From Bdellovibrionota bacterium (GTDB lineage Bacteria; Bdellovibrionota_C; UBA2361; JAFLCA01): a DNA stretch of 64,000 nucleotides. Shown here in pieces: positions 9,301 through 16,505 of the stretch. The stretch's first letter is position 1. Every line of letters starts with the position of its first letter. The stretch spans positions 747,556-811,555 of the forward strand of contig CP129486.1 in the NCBI GenBank assembly GCA_030584005.1. The letters run 5' to 3'. A program made the position numbers and the translations under genes. The notes below the pieces were generated by a model. It saw only the letters and a list, made by a program, of their open reading frames with translations. It was not told the origin of the DNA and did no database searches.

Positions 9301-9425
9301 GCCCAACCTCCGGTCACGGAAATGCTCGGCTATACGCTCGGCATCGATAGCAGGAAACGGTTTGAAGCTCCCGGCAACATCGAAAGTGCCATCGGCTACG
9401 AGTCCGTGCAGATGGTCCGCCGTCG
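9301..9425 (-). pseudogene. IS91-family transposase, internal fragment
   Basis: Read on the minus strand this stretch encodes HLHGLVADGTFDVAGSF and AIDAERIAEHF, matching the HLHGLLADGIFDAAGNF / AIDTERIAEHF segment of the transposase at about 4235-4330. It is inverted with respect to the tail remnant at 9.0 kb. About 40 residues only; no function. Confidence 0.7.
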
Positions 9426-9889
9426 CTAAAGCTTTGGCGGAATCCTCTTGAACCGGCTCGTCCCGACAAAGCCTTGGCGAAGTCGAAGTTAAATTTCAGC
9501 GCCTCACCTGCAGTTTACACGGTAGGGACTAACGCTGGGATTCGAGGGGCATTCATATTTCTATATTCGCAATCCCAAGGTGAGAGTTTCTGCTCTCTCG
9601 TGAGTACACTGGGTTACTCACGAGTTCCGGGGGTCTCGTGATTACGCCCTCGTGAGAGGCCCGATAATTCCCACGGCCGATACACTCGATTGGAATTACT
9701 AGCAATCTAGGGACTGGGCGGGACGCTTCCTCAAGAGACTCTCGTAGACTCACAGGGTCGGTAGAGTCAGCTCACGAGACTTGATAAGATTACTTACGAG
9801 AACACGTAAGTACTATGTTAACTCGCAAATGAAACAGTCACTATAAATCGCTCCATAATACCCTTGAGACAGTTTGGGATGGAGCGAAT
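9426..9889. other. non-coding stretch before cassette 2 gene
   Basis: No convincing gene on either strand. There are several copies of CTCGTGAG / CTCACGAG (for example near 9597, 9615, 9650 and 9770), in both orientations, which could form hairpins or act as binding sites. A ribosome site is weak: GGGATGGAGCGAAT precedes the ATG at 9890. Confidence 0.3.
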
Positions 9890-10684
9890 ATGATTCAAAC
9901 AGTGAGGAATCTAGCCGCGGATGCAATCGACGCGGCAGGAGGCAAGGCCGCCAGCGCAGCGGGAAATGTTGCGTCAGGTGCTACCGTCGCGGCAGGAACA
10001 AAACTTGCTGGCCCTTTGGGTGCTGCAGCAGCGGGCGCTATCGCTCCGACCATCGGAGGGGCTGTGGCAAATGCGACAGGACAGGTTCTCGACCGAGTTA
10101 CTTCGCCCGTAGCGGCGGTGCTTCGCGGTGGAGTTGTTGAAGAGGTGCCATCGCTCAATGCTTCCACCGGTACAGCAGTTGGAAGATCTGCGAATAATTA
10201 TACGGCCATTCCAATTGAGTCGTTGCCATATTACTTTGATACCGGCGGACTATTTAATCCAATTCCAAATTCTGCGATCAGTGATGCAGATCGCCTGCGC
10301 AAGCTCTGTGAGCTAACCGATCCAGCGAATGGTGGCACGCAAACTGGTCCTCACTGGACTGAGCGCACCTTTACACTTCGTTATGGCGACCAGCTAAGAA
10401 TAATTAATGACTCCCGCGATAAACCTCTTGGTAATGTAACTGTTGAATATAAGCGTAGTGGAGAGAATGAATATAGTTCTTTTGTGACCCTCCGAGATCG
10501 TTCCGACGGCTGTGCAATAGACGGAAAATTCGAAGATAAGTGGTTTACCAACCGTTCGAGGAGCCCATCAGATTCCGACTATCCCCAGACCGCCGCGGAG
10601 GTTAATCGCACGTTCGCTCGACGTGTGGACAGTGCTAGAGTTCTTCTTGACACCATTGTAGATGAGTTTGGAAAGGCGAGTTAA
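9890..10684 (+). CDS. hypothetical protein with Gly/Ala-rich N-terminus (cassette 2)
   Basis: A 264-residue protein. Residues 1-85 are rich in Ala and Gly with repeating small residues (GKAASAAGNVASGA, AGPLGAAAAGAIAPTIGGA), like glycine-zipper membrane-inserting segments. The remainder is polar and globular, with a possible beta-rich domain (ERTFTLRYGDQLRIINDS). No family recognised. A toxin or pore-forming role would fit the glycine-zipper start but is speculation. It ends in attC 2. Confidence 0.6.
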   Translation: MIQTVRNLAADAIDAAGGKAASAAGNVASGATVAAGTKLAGPLGAAAAGAIAPTIGGAVANATGQVLDRVTSPVAAVLRGGVVEEVPSLNASTGTAVGRSANNYTAIPIESLPYYFDTGGLFNPIPNSAISDADRLRKLCELTDPANGGTQTGPHWTERTFTLRYGDQLRIINDSRDKPLGNVTVEYKRSGENEYSSFVTLRDRSDGCAIDGKFEDKWFTNRSRSPSDSDYPQTAAEVNRTFARRVDSARVLLDTIVDEFGKAS

Positions 10685-10775
10685 CAAACGGCGCGACGCG
10701 GATTCGGGGCCGCGAGTGTAAGTAGTAATTTGAATTGCGGATTGGCCCCGAACCGGTCCGCCTTTGCCGTTATAC
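10676..10775 (+). repeat. attC site 2 (long type)
   Basis: A roughly 100-bp site from GAGTTAAC to GTTATAC. The inner stem pairs GGATTCGGGGCC with GGCCCCGAACC. The centre carries AAGTAGTAATTTGAATTG, related to the centre of the long sites at 15198 and 15856. The left box agrees with its own cassette start (GTTAAC) over six bases only. Confidence 0.8.
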
Positions 10776-10795
10776 CACCCGCGATTTTTTCGAGG

Positions 10796-11188
10796 ATGTG
10801 TCGCTTGCGCATAACCCAACCCAAGCTTATTAGAACCTTCCTTTGGTCGGCGGGTGTACTTTGTTGTCTAGTTGTACTCTTCCTTGCGACGGCATACGAA
10901 ACGGCACATCTTGGCCCATACACGACATGGTTTAATGAAAATTTGGAGAAGAAGTCGAAGCAGGCTGCCCTCGTTGGAGACTCCGTTGCTCGAGTAGTCC
11001 CAGTGTTGGGCTCTCCCAGCAACGTCAGGCAATTTTGGGAAGTTATAGGCGCAGATGGAAAGCCCGCGCCCGGCGCTCATTTCGTCACTACATACGAATA
11101 CTTTCCCTATCCGTGGATTCCTTTCTCGAAGTTTCAGGTGCATACATCTGAAGGAATAGTGAGGGGGATCGAGAAGTTCGATGACTAG
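10796..11188 (+). CDS. small membrane-anchored hypothetical protein (cassette 3)
   Basis: A 130-residue protein from ATG 10796 (a CGAGG ribosome site lies directly before it; the upstream in-frame ATG at 10730 lies inside attC). One N-terminal membrane segment (FLWSAGVLCCLVVLFLATAY) is followed by about 95 residues probably outside the membrane (LGPYTTWFNENLEKKSKQ). No family recognised. Confidence 0.6.
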   Translation: MCRLRITQPKLIRTFLWSAGVLCCLVVLFLATAYETAHLGPYTTWFNENLEKKSKQAALVGDSVARVVPVLGSPSNVRQFWEVIGADGKPAPGAHFVTTYEYFPYPWIPFSKFQVHTSEGIVRGIEKFDD

Positions 11189-11199
11189 AAAGATTTGGA

Positions 11200-11263
11200 T
11201 GGTGGTATAACAACTAAATCCAGCCGACGCGCATCGCGCGCGGCTGATTTTAGCCGTTATCCT
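11200..11263 (+). repeat. attC site 3
   Basis: GGTGGTATAAC to GTTATCC, with inner stem CCAGCCG-ACGCGC-ATC-GCGCGCGGCTG. The left box is the inverse of its own cassette's first bases (GTTATACCACC at 10769) over eleven bases. Confidence 0.85.
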
Positions 11264-11275
11264 TGGAGCAAGACC

Positions 11276-11746
11276 ATGACAGATGAGACTGTGGATCGTG
11301 AGAAACTGCTGACTGATCGTATAATGGCGCTTAAGGGGTGGCCCAAAGATGAGTGGACTAAATTATCGATCGAGGGACGGCTTAATCTTCTAAACCAGGC
11401 ACACCAAATTCACGCTGAGCTTTTTGAGCACCCCGCTGCAGGAATAGACCTCAGCCCCGCTAAGTTCGCTGCACCGAGACTTCGACTCATTTCATTCTGG
11501 GATCCTAGAACGAATTATATCTTCTTTACCTCCGACGCACTTGAAGCCGAAACCTCCAGAGATGCGCTTAAGGGACTCTTTCATTGTTCCTATTATCTTT
11601 ATCAACGTGAGGTGGTCATCGCTCCCGAGGAACACCCACAGATCGATCCCAAAAGAAAAAGTGAATGGAGAGAGGGCTTTGAAAATAAGCTTTCTCCACT
11701 TCCCGGCTTACCGTCCTGGGGATGCTATGAGTTTTATGACCAATAA
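11276..11746 (+). CDS. hypothetical protein (cassette 4)
   Basis: A 156-residue soluble protein from ATG 11276, with TTGGAGCAAG as a possible ribosome site. Aromatic-rich and acidic; notable segments are LKGWPKDEWTKLSIEGR, LISFWDPRTNYIFF and YYLYQREVVIAPEEHP. No signal peptide, no recognised family. It ends six bases before attC 4. Confidence 0.6.
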   Translation: MTDETVDREKLLTDRIMALKGWPKDEWTKLSIEGRLNLLNQAHQIHAELFEHPAAGIDLSPAKFAAPRLRLISFWDPRTNYIFFTSDALEAETSRDALKGLFHCSYYLYQREVVIAPEEHPQIDPKRKSEWREGFENKLSPLPGLPSWGCYEFYDQ

Positions 11747-11749
11747 CAC

Positions 11750-11813
11750 CAAGGATAACAATCAAGCCCAGCCGATTGCCCTAACGGGCCACGGCTGGCT
11801 TAAACCGTTATCC
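11750..11813 (+). repeat. attC site 4
   Basis: CCAAGGATAAC to GTTATCC with inner stem AAGCCCAGCCG / CGGCTGGCTT and centre TTGCCCTAACGGGCCA. The left box is the inverse of its cassette's first bases (GTTATCCTTGG at 11256) over eleven bases. Confidence 0.85.
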
Positions 11814-11825
11814 GTCCAATCGAAT

Positions 11826-12401
11826 ATGGAAAAATTGCCCGGCCTAATCATAGTTCTCGGCTCGCCCAACAGCGATCAAGGTGAACTGTCGGAGATGGGC
11901 CGTGGGCGTATCGAATGCGCACTTCAGAGATATTCCGAGCTTGGTTCTCACGGGTGGAAAATTCTACTCACCGGTGGGTTTGGCGAGCACTTTAATCGGA
12001 CTGCCCTGCCCAATGCGCAATACGCGAAACAAATCTTAGTTTCCAACGGCGTGCCCGAGGCTGCTTTTGTAGAGTTTGCGTTAAGTAGGAATACCGTGGA
12101 TGACGCGCTGCAGTCCCGCCCTATTGTTGAGCGCTACAATCCGGTAGAATTAGTAGTTGTAACTTCAGATTTTCACATTCCCCGTGTTGAGTTTGTGTTT
12201 CGATCTGTATTTCCGGATCGTTCATTAACTTTTGCGGCTGCGTCTTACATCGATTCGAGACAGCCTGAGGAGCGCGAGCGCTTAACTGCGCATGAGCAGC
12301 GTGAACTCGCGAGCCTTCATGAGCGTGGCGAATCGATTGTCGGTGGAGTGTTGAATGTGAATTCGTGGCGGACTTCCCGTGACCGGGGGATGAAGCCTTA
12401 A
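11826..12401 (+). CDS. DUF218 / YdcF-like protein (cassette 5)
   Basis: A 191-residue protein from ATG 11826, twelve bases after the attC. It has the DUF218 layout: LIIVLGSPNSDQGELSEMG, ILLTGGFGEHF, SRNTVDDALQSRPIVERYN and VVVTSDFHIPRVEFVF. DUF218 proteins (YdcF, SanA) bind nucleotide-like ligands or act in envelope metabolism; there is no membrane segment here, so YdcF-like is the better match. Exact role unknown. Confidence 0.75.
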   Translation: MEKLPGLIIVLGSPNSDQGELSEMGRGRIECALQRYSELGSHGWKILLTGGFGEHFNRTALPNAQYAKQILVSNGVPEAAFVEFALSRNTVDDALQSRPIVERYNPVELVVVTSDFHIPRVEFVFRSVFPDRSLTFAAASYIDSRQPEERERLTAHEQRELASLHERGESIVGGVLNVNSWRTSRDRGMKP

Positions 12402-12410
12402 CTTTAGAGA

Positions 12411-12467
12411 ACGGATAACAAACGCCTCGTGCCGAGCGTAAACGCCGGCACAGGCTAGCCGTTATGC
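12411..12467 (+). repeat. attC site 5
   Basis: ACGGATAAC to GTTATGC with inner stem GCCTCGTGCCG / CGGCACAGGC around AGCGTAAACGC. The left box is the inverse of its own cassette start (GTTATCCGT at 11807) over nine bases. Confidence 0.85.
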
Positions 12468-12816
12468 CGCCTAGAAATTAGGAGCTGAGAATTCTTGGAA
12501 AGACTCCAATGGACACAAGCCGAAATCAAAACTTACGCGAACAGAACTCATGGTCCTGACGGAACTCTCTTCTTCGATCCCGCTATAACAAAGCAATTAA
12601 CAGTTGAAGCTCCCGGCCGTCTTCTCGACATGGGCTGCGGCACCGGTTTTTGGTCTTTAACCGCCGCTCGATTGGGTTGGAACGTTGATGCATTTGACAT
12701 AGCCGATGAGATGGTCGCTCGCACTAGACAAGCAGTTAGCTCTGAAGAGCTGTGGCTGTGAGCCCCTAGATTAATACCAGTTTGTAGTAGAGGTTTCTCT
12801 GGTAAAAGGAGAAACC

Positions 12817-13086
12817 ATGAAGAAACGATACAGTGAAGAGCAGATAGTTCGGATTCTTTCTGAGGCGCAGAAGGGAGAAGTGGCTGTGGTATGTAGGCGG
12901 TACGGGATAAGCGACGCGACCTACTACAACTGGCGGAAGAGGTACGAGGGGATGACGGCGCTTGATCTTCGGAAGCTTAAAAGCCTCGAGGAAGAGAACC
13001 GCAAGCTCAAGAAGATAGTAGCTGATAAGGAGCTTGATATTGATGCGTTAAAGGCGCTTCTCGAAAAATACAGCGACGCCCGATGA
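12817..13086 (+). CDS. IS3-family transposase OrfA
   Basis: An 89-residue protein with a strong AAGGAG ribosome site. An HTH ([34 protein letters not shown]) binds the IS ends and is followed by a leucine-rich coiled coil ([19 protein letters not shown]) for oligomerisation. Typical OrfA of the IS3/IS407 group (HTH_Tnp_1). Confidence 0.9.
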   Translation: MKKRYSEEQIVRILSEAQKGEVAVVCRRYGISDATYYNWRKRYEGMTALDLRKLKSLEEENRKLKKIVADKELDIDALKALLEKYSDAR

Positions 13087-13927
13087 GCGGAGGCGAGCGG
13101 TTGAGTTTCTTCGTAAAGAGAAGAACCTCTCTGAGCGTCGGGCAGCGACACTGGTGGGGGCATCGAGGACACTTCTTCGGTACCGGCGGCAGCGTGACAG
13201 GAACGAGAGGCTTCGGGCTAAGATTATTCTCCTCGCAAAGAAGTACCGGCGAGCTGGCTATCGGATGATTTACCGAAGGCTAAGGCACTCCGGGTGGCAG
13301 GTGAACCATAAACGGGTGGCACGGATATACCGCGAAGAGAAGCTTCAGATAAGGAGAAAGAGGCGCAGGAAGCAGGTGGTTCAGAGAGCGCAGATGGTGG
13401 TTGCCGAATGGGTAAACGACTGCTGGTCAGTGGACTTTATGAGTGATGCCTTGTCCTCGGGCAGAGCACTTCGGCTCTTGACGCTCATCGATGACGCCTC
13501 CCGGGAGTGTCTGGAGCTCTATGCTGATACGTCTATCCCTGGGTGGAAGCTTGTTGAGAGACTCGATGCAGTGGCGACGTTTCGCGGATTTCCGCGCTTT
13601 ATCAGAACCGACGGCGGGCCTGAGTTCCAGGGCGCTGAATTTGAGCGTTGGTGCGCAAAGCGAGGCGTCTGCCACATCACCATTCAACCAGGAAAGCCGC
13701 AGCAGAATGCCTTCATCGAAGCGTTTAACGGACGGGTCAGAGATGAGCTCCTCAACGAAGAGATCTTCTCCTCCATCTTCGATGCGCAACGAAAGGTGAC
13801 ACGATGGAAACATGAATACAATTTCGAGAGACCCCATGGAGTAGTCGGTCTGCCTCCAGCTCTCCTGGCTCGAAAGCTTAAACATCAACAAAAGGAGAAA
13901 TCTCTAATTAGAACTGGTACAAATTAA
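13082..13927 (+). CDS. IS3-family transposase OrfB (DDE integrase core)
   Basis: The frame opens at about 13082 ([20 protein letters not shown]); the first ATG in it is 13154. A basic HTH_21 region precedes the rve core. The catalytic triad is visible: Asp in WSVDFMSD, Asp in IRTDGGPEF and Glu in [11 protein letters not shown]. It ends with [13 protein letters not shown]. It overlaps the end of orfA in a different frame, so it would be made by frameshifting or re-initiation. The frame offset looks like +1 rather than the usual -1, so one indel in this copy is possible. Confidence 0.85.
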   Translation, partial: DERRRAVEFLRKEKNLSERRAATLVGASRTLLRYRRQRDRNERLRAKIILLAKKYRRAGYRMIYRRLRHSGWQVNHKRVARIYREEKLQIRRKRRRKQVVQRAQMVVAEWVNDCWSVDFMSDALSSGRALRLLTLIDDASRECLELYADTSIPGWKLVERLDAVATFRGFPRFIRTDGGPEFQGAEFERWCAKRGVCHITIQPGKPQQNAFIEAFNGRVRDELLNEEIFSSIFDAQRKVTRWKHEYNFERPHGVVGLPPALLARKLKHQQKEKSLIRTGTN

Positions 13928-14561
13928 GGGGGCTGGACACTGTCAACGCGGGTCACGGTGCAACTGGGTGATGCGACAAATGTTCCGTTCGACGATGCAA
14001 CCTTTGACATTGCTTTGAGCATTAATGTGGGGCCATTACTGTCTGTTCAACAGCTGAAACAACACGTCCACCATGCCGCTCGCATTCTTCGTCAAGGAGG
14101 CAAGGCTATCTTCGGAATTCCTGATTCTTTCAGCACTTTATTCACGTCTGGAATACCAACGACCAACGCGCGTCAATCACTTGAGAAAGCCGCGGCTTCA
14201 TTATCAAATCCCTCAGATAAGGAAATGGCAGAGTGCCTGTCTCCTTTGGACAGTATTTATCGTGCCACACTAGTAAGCGGGGGCGCGCATGTCTCTGTCG
14301 TACTATCCGAGAATCAACTTCGTCCGGGACAAAAAATCTGGCGTAAGTTACCAGGCATTGTCGTGCCGAATATCTATCATCCAGTGCAAGAATATGAAGA
14401 GCTTCTTCGTGGGTCAGGCTTAACTCTCTCTGAAAAGATACGACCGCACTTCGCCAGTCACGAAGAATGGAAGTCTTATAATGGCACGAATGCCGATCGA
14501 ACCCTCGGCGAGGAATATGTTAAACACTCGCCTTACTGTATATTGACCGCTGTTAAGGAGG

Positions 14562-14620
14562 CGGCATAACAACTGCCTGGTGGCCGAGCGCTTCGCGCCG
14601 GCACAGGCGAGCCGTTATGC
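14562..14620 (+). repeat. attC site 6
   Basis: GGCGGCATAAC to GTTATGC with inner stem GCCTGGTGGCCG / CGGCACAGGC and hairpin GCGCTTCGCGC. The left box is the inverse of its cassette start (GTTATGCCGCC at 12461) over eleven bases, showing the IS landed inside an intact cassette. Confidence 0.85.
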
Positions 14621-14636
14621 GCCAAGTGGATTTAGG

Positions 14637-15203
14637 ATGTCTTTGCATACAAGCGGAATCGTAATTAACATTGGTCGCCCGATAGACCCCAAGTACTTAT
14701 TGGGTCAGTTTGGCCTTAATGGTAAGTTAGCTTCAGAAACCATTTCCGTTTCAAATGCGCTTTCGCTAGGGCCAAATGACGGATTGGCGATTGCTTCCGT
14801 TCGAGAGTGGAGCGTCGTTTTTGGTAGCGCTCTTTACATGCCAATGGTTAGTTGGGACGGGAAACCCCTTTCCATGGGGCCTGGCTTCAACAACATTATA
14901 GTCCAAGGAAATCTCGAACGACTATGTGCTGATGGTGGCAAAGCTTTCACGTTTATAGCTGAAGGTGCAAGCATGACGTACGGATTTGAATGGTACGATC
15001 AGGTTTTGCAAAGACGATATTTGGAAATTGACGGTGAAGAATCGGTTAACGAAGGCGAAATTCTTGAGGACGAGCAATCAATTTTTGATGAAACCGATGA
15101 TCAAGAAGAGAGAATCTGGAATCTAATGAAGAGATGGACGATTTCGTTAGAAGAAGGAAACTCGGCGCAGTATTCGCATTTTTTGAATGTAAAGGGCGCA
15201 TAA
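14637..15203 (+). CDS. hypothetical protein (cassette 7)
   Basis: A 188-residue soluble protein from ATG 14637 (TTTAGG before it). The body alternates hydrophobic strands (SGIVINIGRPIDPKYLLG, GLAIASVREWSVVFGS), suggesting a beta-rich fold. The C-terminal third is very acidic (VNEGEILEDEQSIFDETDD). No family recognised; the acidic tail could suit an immunity-type or nucleic-acid-mimic protein, but that is only a guess. The stop lies in the GCATAAC of attC 7. Confidence 0.6.
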   Translation: MSLHTSGIVINIGRPIDPKYLLGQFGLNGKLASETISVSNALSLGPNDGLAIASVREWSVVFGSALYMPMVSWDGKPLSMGPGFNNIIVQGNLERLCADGGKAFTFIAEGASMTYGFEWYDQVLQRRYLEIDGEESVNEGEILEDEQSIFDETDDQEERIWNLMKRWTISLEEGNSAQYSHFLNVKGA

Positions 15204-15292
15204 CAAAAGGCTCGAGCGGAGAAAGCGCCGCGCACGAATTAGTAAATTTGAATAGTTGAGTGGCGCTTTCCCGCTCAGCCAAACCGTTCTGT
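15195..15292 (+). repeat. attC site 7 (long type)
   Basis: GGCGCATAAC to GTTCTGT. Inner stem GGCTCGAGCGG-AGAAAGCGCC pairs with GGCGCTTTCCCGCTCAGCC; the centre carries ATTAGTAAATTTGAATAG. The left box is the inverse of its cassette start (GTTATGCGCC at 14614) over ten bases. Confidence 0.85.
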
Positions 15293-15315
15293 TTCTAATT
15301 TGGAGGTAGGCGCAA

Positions 15316-15852
15316 ATGACTGCAGTAGCAACCGTGAAAGGACTTGGTTTCCATGGCGAATATGCCGCATCTGTTAGGCAAGCAGCAGCAAGAGCTCCTT
15401 CGCTTGAATTGGAATTTGGGCGTGGTTCTAACGACGCGATATCTGTTGACGACTTGCGTGCTCGCTACACAAACGCAATTGCTTTAATCAGTGACGACTC
15501 ATGGCTGAACTTGGAAGACGAACTACTTCCTTTAGGAACCGCTCTCCCTCCCATACCTCCAGGAACAAAAGTACTTTCTCTTGAGATTTTGGAGGGAGGA
15601 GAGGCCCCCGAAGGCTATAGCGTAAGCGACACCCGGCGATATGTTAAATTGGTGGATCCCTCTTTAGTAGCAGAGGTCTCGGCCTTGCTCAGCGAAACAC
15701 CTGATGTACAACGAGCACTTGGCATTCCCGTAATTCCGTCAGCACATCAAACATGGCAAGCTGCTCGCACTCAAGAACTCGCAAGAACTTTCGCTCCACA
15801 ATTTGCACTGTCTCTTAGGGATACGCTTTTTGTAGCGAAGGATGAATCTTGA
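15316..15852 (+). CDS. hypothetical protein (cassette 8)
   Basis: A 178-residue soluble protein with a good ribosome site (TTTGGAGGT, eight bases before ATG 15316). Ala/Leu-rich helices flank a central part with PLGTALPPIPPGTKVLSLEI. No signal peptide, no motif I can assign. Downstream of it attC 8 begins four bases after the stop. Confidence 0.6.
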   Translation: MTAVATVKGLGFHGEYAASVRQAAARAPSLELEFGRGSNDAISVDDLRARYTNAIALISDDSWLNLEDELLPLGTALPPIPPGTKVLSLEILEGGEAPEGYSVSDTRRYVKLVDPSLVAEVSALLSETPDVQRALGIPVIPSAHQTWQAARTQELARTFAPQFALSLRDTLFVAKDES

Positions 15853-15952
15853 GAAACAGAACAAAACCCTGGAGCCGACCTCGGCCCCGCGTAGATTAGT
15901 AATTCTTCAAATGGTACATTGGGCCCAAAACCGCACACTTAAGCCGTTCTCC
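15853..15952 (+). repeat. attC site 8 (long type)
   Basis: GAAACAGAAC to GTTCTCC with inner stem GGAGCCGACCTCGGCCC / GGGCCCAAAACC; the centre carries TAGATTAGTAATTCTTC. The left box is the inverse of its cassette start (GTTCTGTTTC at 15286) over ten bases. Confidence 0.8.
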
Positions 15953-15974
15953 GCTGATGTAAGAGGAAGTGGAT

Positions 15975-16382
15975 ATGCCAACAACTAGTCATTCAGTCCC
16001 GCCCGCCGGAGAGGATAGTTTGTCTACAATTGCCGACGTGGTCCAAGGATGGACGAGATCAGCATGGTGCGGGCAAGTTGAGAATGGTGGAATGGAATTC
16101 GCACTTCCTCTAGTTGCTGCCGCTGCACGTCACGCTCACCGTGCTATTGATGCACTTGCAAGTGGTGAACTTTCGCAGAGCGCTGCGTTTTCGGCTGCTG
16201 CCATGATCAGCTATAATCGTGCGAATGGTTATCATCGCGATATTGACGGGTTCGACGATTTTGTGCCGTTAAGATATGTCATTGAAGCGCTTCTGATAGA
16301 AGATCTTCCCACGGCGCGCGAAAAGGCGACTGAATTCATAAGTTCAATGCAAGATTATGGAAGGCGTATTGTTGAGGCGTAA
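15975..16382 (+). CDS. hypothetical protein (cassette 9)
   Basis: A 135-residue helical protein from ATG 15975, behind GAGGAAGTGG. Ala-rich helices carry several His (PLVAAAARHAHRAIDALASG) and are followed by MISYNRANGYHRDIDGFDD. No signal peptide or membrane segment. No family recognised. Confidence 0.6.
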   Translation: MPTTSHSVPPAGEDSLSTIADVVQGWTRSAWCGQVENGGMEFALPLVAAAARHAHRAIDALASGELSQSAAFSAAAMISYNRANGYHRDIDGFDDFVPLRYVIEALLIEDLPTAREKATEFISSMQDYGRRIVEA

Positions 16383-16384
16383 TT

Positions 16385-16442
16385 GCGGAGAACAACCAAA
16401 TCGAGCCGACAGTAAACTGCGGCTCATTTAGAGCCGTTCTCT
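16385..16442 (+). repeat. attC site 9
   Basis: GCGGAGAAC to GTTCTCT with inner stem AAATCGAGCCG-ACAGTAAACTG-CGGCTCATTT. The left box is the inverse of its cassette start (GTTCTCCGC at 15946) over nine bases. Confidence 0.85.
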
Positions 16443-16505
16443 CACCCATACCGCGGTCGGTTATAGGCGTCCCTTCTACTATCTTAAGGCCGTAAGATTG
16501 ATAAA

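Larger units (their letters stand above)
12753..13939 (+). mobile_element. IS3-family insertion sequence (IS407-like)
   Basis: A 1187-bp element with orfA and orfB. Ends are imperfect inverted repeats: left TGGCTGTGAGCCCC with ACCAGTTTGTAGTAGAG further in, and right, read inversely, TGTCCAGCCCCC with ACCAGTTCTAATTAGAG; both reach TTTCTC. Flanks are CTG at 12750-12752 and at 13940-13942 (extendable to CTGT if the left end starts at GGCT), a 3-4 bp target duplication whose removal restores the methyltransferase frame exactly. That makes it a recent, clean insertion. Confidence 0.85.
12495..14569 (+). pseudogene. SAM-dependent methyltransferase gene split by an IS (cassette 6)
   Basis: The 5' part (TTG start at 12495, up to 12752) encodes LLDMGCGTGFWSLTAARLG, the SAM-binding motif I. 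The 3' part resumes at 13940 with STRVTVQLGDATNVPFDDATFD (given here in parts: VQLGDATNVPF, DDATFDIALS) and runs to the TAA at 14569 inside attC 6. Joined across the IS, the frame is continuous (SSEEL then STRV), giving a class I methyltransferase of roughly 290 residues. The IS puts a stop soon after residue 88. Substrate unknown. A GTG at 13958 could let the 3' part be translated, but without motif I it should be inactive. Confidence 0.85.

Noticed and set aside
9550..9800. tRNA or small RNA in the CTCGTGAG-rich stretch
   Set aside because: No cloverleaf, T-loop or promoter/terminator pair could be drawn; only scattered inverted octamers.
13083..13268. 61-residue frame starting at the ATG that overlaps the orfA stop
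   Set aside because: It is the usual -1 position for OrfB but translates to sequence unlike any transposase; the real OrfB lies in the other frame.
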